Positions 58,990 through 64,000 of a stretch of DNA of 64,000 nucleotides are shown in pieces (within the stretch, counting starts at the first letter, position 1; each line of letters opens with the position of its first letter). The notes under the pieces are model-generated. The model was not told the DNA's origin. It made no database searches and was given only the letters and a program-made list of their open reading frames with translations. A program made the position numbers and the translations under genes. The stretch spans positions 45,325,204 through 45,389,203 of the forward strand of contig NW_022098036.1 in assembly GCF_002288925.2 (NCBI RefSeq). Reading direction: 5' to 3'. The stretch comes from Delphinapterus leucas. Its lineage: Eukaryota > Chordata > Mammalia > Artiodactyla > Monodontidae.

Positions 58990-60210
58990 CTGCCACTAAG
59001 ATCCTTCAGATGAAAAGGTGCGGTGGGGACTCCAGCCTCCCGGACACCCTCAGCCCGGACATTTTTGGTTAAGTGCTGCCTCCTGGCGGCGGCCCTACGG
59101 CCCGACACCTTCCCGGCCCGGTGGAGACCACTTTCTTTAATTTGGGATCTTGAAGCTGACGCAACAGCTTCCCCGAGGGGGCGGAGAGTTGAGTCGCCCT
59201 TCCGGGAGACCCCTCCCCTGGCTCCAAGCGGACGCCGCTCCCTCCCCTCCCCCACGGGGCTTGTCGATCCACAGTCCCTCCCGAGTTTCAGCCGTGAGCG
59301 TCTCGGGGCTGGAGGCGGGGTTGCCTGGGTTCGGGGCCCTTGCCCAGACCCCCGTCGGGCCCGCCAGCTCGAGCTGGATTGGGAGGGGGGGAAGAGGAAG
59401 CTGAGCGTTCCTGGGGCGGAGGACGCGTCTAAGGGTATCCGCGGTCATTTTCATTTCTCAGGGGCAGCGCAGCTGTGCCTGAGCCAGGACAGGGCAGGGG
59501 AGCGGCTTGCGGGGCCTCTCGGTTCTCGGACCTTTGCGATCTTCGCCTACACCGACCACAAGCTCTCTCTTCTAGCGCTTCCTGGAGCCCGTGGGGGGGG
59601 GCGGGGACTGCTTGGCCAGGTGGAGGGAACGAAGGAGTCCGGGTGAGGTGGGGTCCTGGTGCCCCAGGGCAGAGCCCGCCTCGGCCGCCGCAGCCAGACC
59701 TGGACTTCGGAGGCGACCGAGCCTCCCAGAGGGCCTTTGGGGGCGGGCGGTGGCTGGGTCGAGGTGCGAAGGAGAGATCTTCGGGCCGCACACACGGAAC
59801 CGGGGGCCGAGAGAAAGAGGGAAGTAACGGGAAACGGCGGGGACGACGTCAGGGGGCAGGGCCGAGGAGAGCTAGGTTGGGAGGGGGGGGCAGGGCGGGA
59901 GAAATGGGCAAAGGTGAGCTCTGCGCGCGGACGGGGCGGGGGCGGAAGGGGGATGGGGCGGGGCGAGGAGCGCAGCGGGGGCGGGTCTGGGGAGAGTTCC
60001 CGCTGAAGGGCGTGCAATTCCACTTTCCTCGAACCCGCATACATTTGGTTGAGCCTGAGCGCTTGCCTCCCTCTGCCTTTGTCCCCTCTGCCCTTTCACT
60101 CCTTCTTCGCGGACGTCGCACCTTGCGCTCGCCGCACCTAGAACGGCCACCTGAGCCTGGGTGTGGGGCAGAGCAGCCGGGAGCTTCCAAGCCGGGGAAG
60201 GCGCGTTAGA
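58990..60210. promoter_or_regulatory. CpG island with no assigned gene
   Basis: About 1.2 kb of CpG-dense sequence with many SP1-type GGGGCGGGG boxes (e.g. 59935-59965) and a CRE-like GACGACGTCAG near 59842. Plus-strand donors are possible at 59643 (CCGG|GTGAGG) and 59912 (AAAG|GTGAGC). It may be an internal promoter of SLC7A7. Open frames across it have no recognisable product. Confidence 0.6.
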
Positions 60211-60464
60211 TGAGGGGCTTTTTGTTTTTGTTTTACCACTGAGGAAGCGGAAAGTCCCATTCAAATCATTCTAGACCGCCAAGTAAAACTGTGAAAACTA
60301 TACTCTTTTCCTTTCCTTCGACCCATTACAATCAAAAAGAATAAATACCCTCCCCCCTCAAAACTCGTCGATTAGGAGCCAGAGCAGCTGCAGCATAGGT
60401 GGGTCTGAAGGGCAAGTTCAGGACATTCCCGGAGCCCAACTGGGAAATCAGTCTAGGAGGAAGG

Positions 60465-60900
60465 GCATTGTTCATTCATTTATGCTTCCAGCAAACATTC
60501 GTTTGTCTGCACGGGCCCTGCGCTGGGGATACCAGCGAGTAAAGCTCTGGTGGTGCTGCATGCTAGTGGGGGAGGTGACAGCAAACAAACAAACTCCAGG
60601 TGATAGTGGGTGCCTTTGAAGAAAAGTCCGGCCGGTGAAGCGGATGGAGATTGGCAAAGGGAAGAAGTTACTCCTTCCGAGACTCCTCAGGGAAGGTCTC
60701 TGATAGAGTGGTGTTTAAGTACAGACCTGAATGGAGTGAGTGAGGGAATGAACAATAACATGGAGAATGTTCCAGGCAGAAGGAACAGCCATTGCAGAAG
60801 CCCTGAGGTGGCAGGGAGCATGCTTGTGTGGCAACAGGAAGGAGACCAGTGTGGCTGGAGTGAGGGAGAGGGAACAGGGGCCAGTGCCAAAAGGGGCAGC
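60465..60900 (-). repeat. LINE L2 fragment
   Basis: Reverse L2 order: TTCATTCATTTATGC, GGGAAGGTCTCTGATAGAG, GTTCCAGGCAGAAGGAACAG, GCCCTGAGGTGGCAGGG. Confidence 0.65.
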
Positions 60901-60960
60901 TTTAGGGCTGTCTTCCTAGGAACTTCCCTCATTTACAACTTGGATTTGAGCCCAGAGTGG

Positions 60961-62069
60961 GATTAAGGGGCAGGCCAGCTGGGCAAGCAGCCTGGGTCTA
61001 AAAGGGCGCTAAGTTATCCTTAGGGTAATTCAGACGTTTGGAGCCAATGAGCTCGGACTTCTGTCTCTTGGTGAACTGTAACTTGGCTCCCCTCCACTGA
61101 CAGAATCCTTGAGGACTGCTCACCTAGACCACCTGTCTCTAGAATAATTCTGCAACACGCAGGTACAGGTACAAGTTGCAGGGTTAGATCACAGCTGATA
61201 GTTGCCTAGAGGCAGTGATCACAGCTGGAATTCTGAAAATGTGCTATGCGCTGTGAAGTGCCACTCCCTGAGATTTATGCCATTGTCTACATTCAGAATG
61301 GTTTGATATGCCTACCAAGAAACTGTCTGCTTCAGAAAACTGCATGTAATGAATTCATGCATTAAGCTCTAATTTTGAAGAGAAAGAATGAGGCTTCCAG
61401 TTTTTATTCCGAGAAAATCGGTATTCCCCCACTTCTGCTACATAAACATTCAACAGATATTTAAATAATGCTGGTTTGAGGGGGTGCCAACTCACTGGCT
61501 TGCCCAGGGTGCCAGGGCTTGCTCTGGTCCACTTGGCCGGCTCTTACCTGGCAACACTCGCATCACGTGAACCACCTGGGGACCTGATATGTGAGCGGGC
61601 TTGCTTAGTGTTTGGGTGTGTGCGTGGCTATAACCCCACAACTGGCCTTCCTTGGTATGCATGGCTTACATAGGGGCTGAAATGGCACTGAGGCTCTTGA
61701 GATGGGACCACAGAGTTCCAACGCCCTAACCATGGATCCTATGCCCTCCACAGGGCCAAGGATAGTATGTGAGTGGGAGATGAGTAGGGAATGGAATGAG
61801 CGGGGAGGGGAGTTGTAAAGGGCATCAGGAGAGCACCTAGGTCCTAGGTCACTGGGAAAACTCAAGACCTCAGTAAATGCAGGACAAGCAGGAAGTTCAG
61901 GGGCTGAGGTAGAGGGGAGGAGGAGCTGAGGCTCCGAGTGGAGAAGGTGCCTGGAGGCGGGCAGGCATTGAGGTCCTCTGGGTCTGAACAGGCGGTCCCA
62001 GCTCCAACCCGTTCCCTGGCCCCTCCCTGCTGCCGGCCAGAGTCACACATGTGTTTTCCTGTTTTCCAG
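60961..62069. other. Presumed SLC7A7 upstream intron, nothing recognised
   Basis: No gene, young SINE or clear old repeat is seen here. Confidence 0.5.
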
Positions 62070-62226
62070 ATCGGTCCCCGGAGTCACACTCTGCCTTTTC
62101 TGCTCTTCAGAGTCAACAGCTGCTGGAGCTCGAGCCTTACCCCGGGTTCCCTTTCCCGGCACCTGCCCCTCCTCCCGAGTGCTGGCACCTCCTCCTCCTC
62201 GCACCTGCCCGAAGATCCCAGGACAG
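62070..62226 (+). other. SLC7A7: Candidate non-coding exon, possibly SLC7A7 5' UTR
   Basis: A 157-bp segment with a near-ideal acceptor (TTTTCCTGTTTTCCAG) and a near-ideal donor (ACAG|GTAAGA). It is GC-rich and exon-like in base use compared with its flanks. No protein is recognised in it. Assignment to SLC7A7 rests on position only. Confidence 0.4.
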
Positions 62227-63670
62227 GTAAGAGATGGGAGAGGAGAGACGATAGGCGAGAGGGGAAGTGTCAGAGGAGGATGGAGTGAGTCCTGAGAATT
62301 GGCTGAACCGGAGACCCGTGAGCCTCTTATTTTCCCAGCCCCAGCCCTCCCCATGCAGAGCCCTCTGCCCAGAGACTTCAGCGCTGCATTCGTGGAGGCC
62401 CTGGCCTCAGAAGTAAACACTTTCTTTCTTGCTGCACTTTTTAAAAAAAATTTTTTTAAAGGGACTGTCATAGCTACAGTGGAATATAGAAAAAATGGAG
62501 AATGGGGGAGGGAGTAACTGAGCTCCCAGCTTGGGGAGATGGGGGAATCCATCTGGAGCAGAGTGTGTCTGTTTTCTGTTCCTGATATTCGGGGAGGCAG
62601 CACAGCCCAGTGGGAGCTAGGAAGGCAGGACGCGGGTGTCTGGGGGAGAAAGTGTCTTTTCACCTTAGCTCCCTGAGCTTGACTGAGGAACCAAGACGCT
62701 GAACGGTATGCTGGTCCCTGGAGGAAGCGTGTTTTGGTTTTGCCGTATTCACAGGTGGGGTCAGGGTGCGGGGCTTCCCTGCCTGCTGGGGCCCTGCTCC
62801 CTGTGTTCCCTGAACCCCTGAATCTGAAACTTCTCCTGTAGGATGAGTGTGTTGTCCAGTAATCTCCACTAGGTCCTCAGAGAGGTATGCACTTCAGACA
62901 GGAAGGAGACGGGGTGCTGCGTATCTGGAACTCTGTTATCTCCTGGGATTCCAGGCTCTGCAAGTTTCTCTTGTAAAGCCTGGGGTGGGAGAGCACTTCA
63001 GGACAGGTCCTGCTGGTTCCAGGCTGCCTGAATTCGGTGGAGGCATGACCCTGAGAGCTGGGGTCTCAGGAAGGAATGCGAGCCGCCAAGGATGGTACCT
63101 TCCTGCCCACGGAGCTGGTGCTGGGCAGTGGTTGAGAAAAGAGGGGGCATCTTTTCTCTGAAGTCAGCCTCCTCCGTCCAGTTTGAGTGGGTCTACTGAA
63201 GAGTAGGCTAGGAAAGGGATTCCATTCATATAGATAAGCACTTCCTGGTGAGACCACTAGGGTGTGCTGTTTGCTGGAGTGTGGGTTTCTCCCCAGTGGG
63301 TTTTTGTCTCAAGATTCCATGAGGATTTCACCTTTCAGATACCACCAGCCAGAAAATAAACCCTGCACACGTCTCTCCCCACTTAACCTTACAGTTTCCC
63401 CTTCATTTGTCCCCCCTTCACTCCTTTTCCCTATGCCCCATTAGGACACATGTTCACCCTTGGTGCCAGGGAATTTGATCTTAAAAGGCCTAGCGTGATG
63501 ATGCGTTTCCGTGTGTTTTTGTTTGCTTTAGAAGTGGGCACCCTAGCAATATAGCAGCACTGCCAAGAGGACTTGTAATCGTTTCTCGTTCCTGCAAAGG
63601 GATGAGAAAGGGGAGGAGCAGCCAGGAAGGAGATGGATGGGCTTTGTTGGAGCCTTTAGCCTAGACTTTA
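62227..63670. other. Presumed SLC7A7 upstream intron, nothing recognised
   Basis: No gene or clear repeat is seen. A weak exon-like spot lies at 62841-62884 but has no strong splice borders. Confidence 0.45.
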
Positions 63671-63945
63671 TTTTATTTTAAATTTATTTATTTTATTTAT
63701 TACTTATTTTTGGCTGTGTTGGGTCTTCATTGCTGCGCGCGAGCTTCCTCTAGTTGCGGTGAACGAGGGTTACTCTTCGTTGCGGTGTGTTGGCTTCAGT
63801 AGTTGTGGCTCGCTGGCTCCAGAGCGCAGGCTCGGTAGTTGTGGCGCATGGGCTTAGTTGCTCCACGGCACGTGCGGGTCTTCCCGGACCAGGGCTCGAA
63901 CCTTTGTCCCCTGCACTGGCAGGCGGATTCTTAACCACTGCGCCC
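63671..63945 (-). mobile_element. CHR-2-type SINE, cut at its 5' end
   Basis: Reverse SINE with TTTTTGGCTGTGTTGGGTC. It stops at CCACTGCGCC and lacks the usual last 15 or so bases (the element's 5' head). Exact 14-bp target duplication TAGCCTAGACTTTA at 63657-63670 and 63946-63959, so the loss happened during insertion. Confidence 0.92.
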
Positions 63946-64000
63946 TAGCCTAGACTTTAGACTGAAGGACAGCAGAGACTTTCTTTTAATCTAATCACAT

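Noticed and set aside
59475..60209. 244-codon frame in the CpG island
   Set aside because: Arg/Gly-rich composition is typical of chance frames in CpG islands; no domain was seen.

Overview
This is a stretch of mammalian nuclear genome: long introns with GT-AG splice sites, CpG islands, and ancient mammalian repeats (MIR, L2, MLT1, Tigger1). At least 17 tRNA-derived SINEs of the CHR type found in whales, hippos and ruminants are scattered through it. Several belong to a long-tailed subfamily with near-perfect target duplications, which I associate with toothed whales, so a dolphin-like cetacean is the best guess. The species call rests on repeats alone and is an inference.

The gene order matches human 14q11.2, read in the opposite direction. 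From left to right: the 3' end of RBM23 (+), REM2 (-), LRP10 (-), MMP14 (-), MRPL52 (-), and probably the upstream non-coding part of SLC7A7 (+), whose coding exons lie beyond the right edge. I rebuilt the exon chains of REM2 (340 aa), LRP10 (712 aa), MMP14 (582 aa) and MRPL52 (123 aa) by hand from splice sites and reading phase. All four run from ATG to stop without a break, and their lengths equal or nearly equal the human proteins as I remember them.

Layout: 1-3.7 kb, RBM23 end; 3.7-14.2 kb, repeat-rich intergenic DNA; 14.2-18.7 kb, REM2; 18.7-20.1 kb, short spacer; about 20.1-28.9 kb, LRP10 with a CpG island promoter; 29-39.9 kb, intergenic DNA with many SINEs and an old MLT1 element; 39.9-50.3 kb, MMP14 with a CpG island promoter; 52.2-55.4 kb, MRPL52; 55.4-64 kb, presumed SLC7A7 upstream region with an isolated CpG island. 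The genes do not form an operon or a joint pathway: an RNA-binding splicing factor, a calcium-channel-regulating GTPase, a sorting receptor, a membrane matrix metalloprotease and a mitoribosomal protein simply sit side by side in a conserved block.

I found no undescribed biological system. The most interesting details are small: a GC-AG intron in MMP14, a poly(A) signal that contains the MRPL52 stop codon, an 18-bp minisatellite two bases after the REM2 stop that stays open in frame, two SINEs inserted at one target site, and an insertion that seems to consist of only a poly(A) tail.
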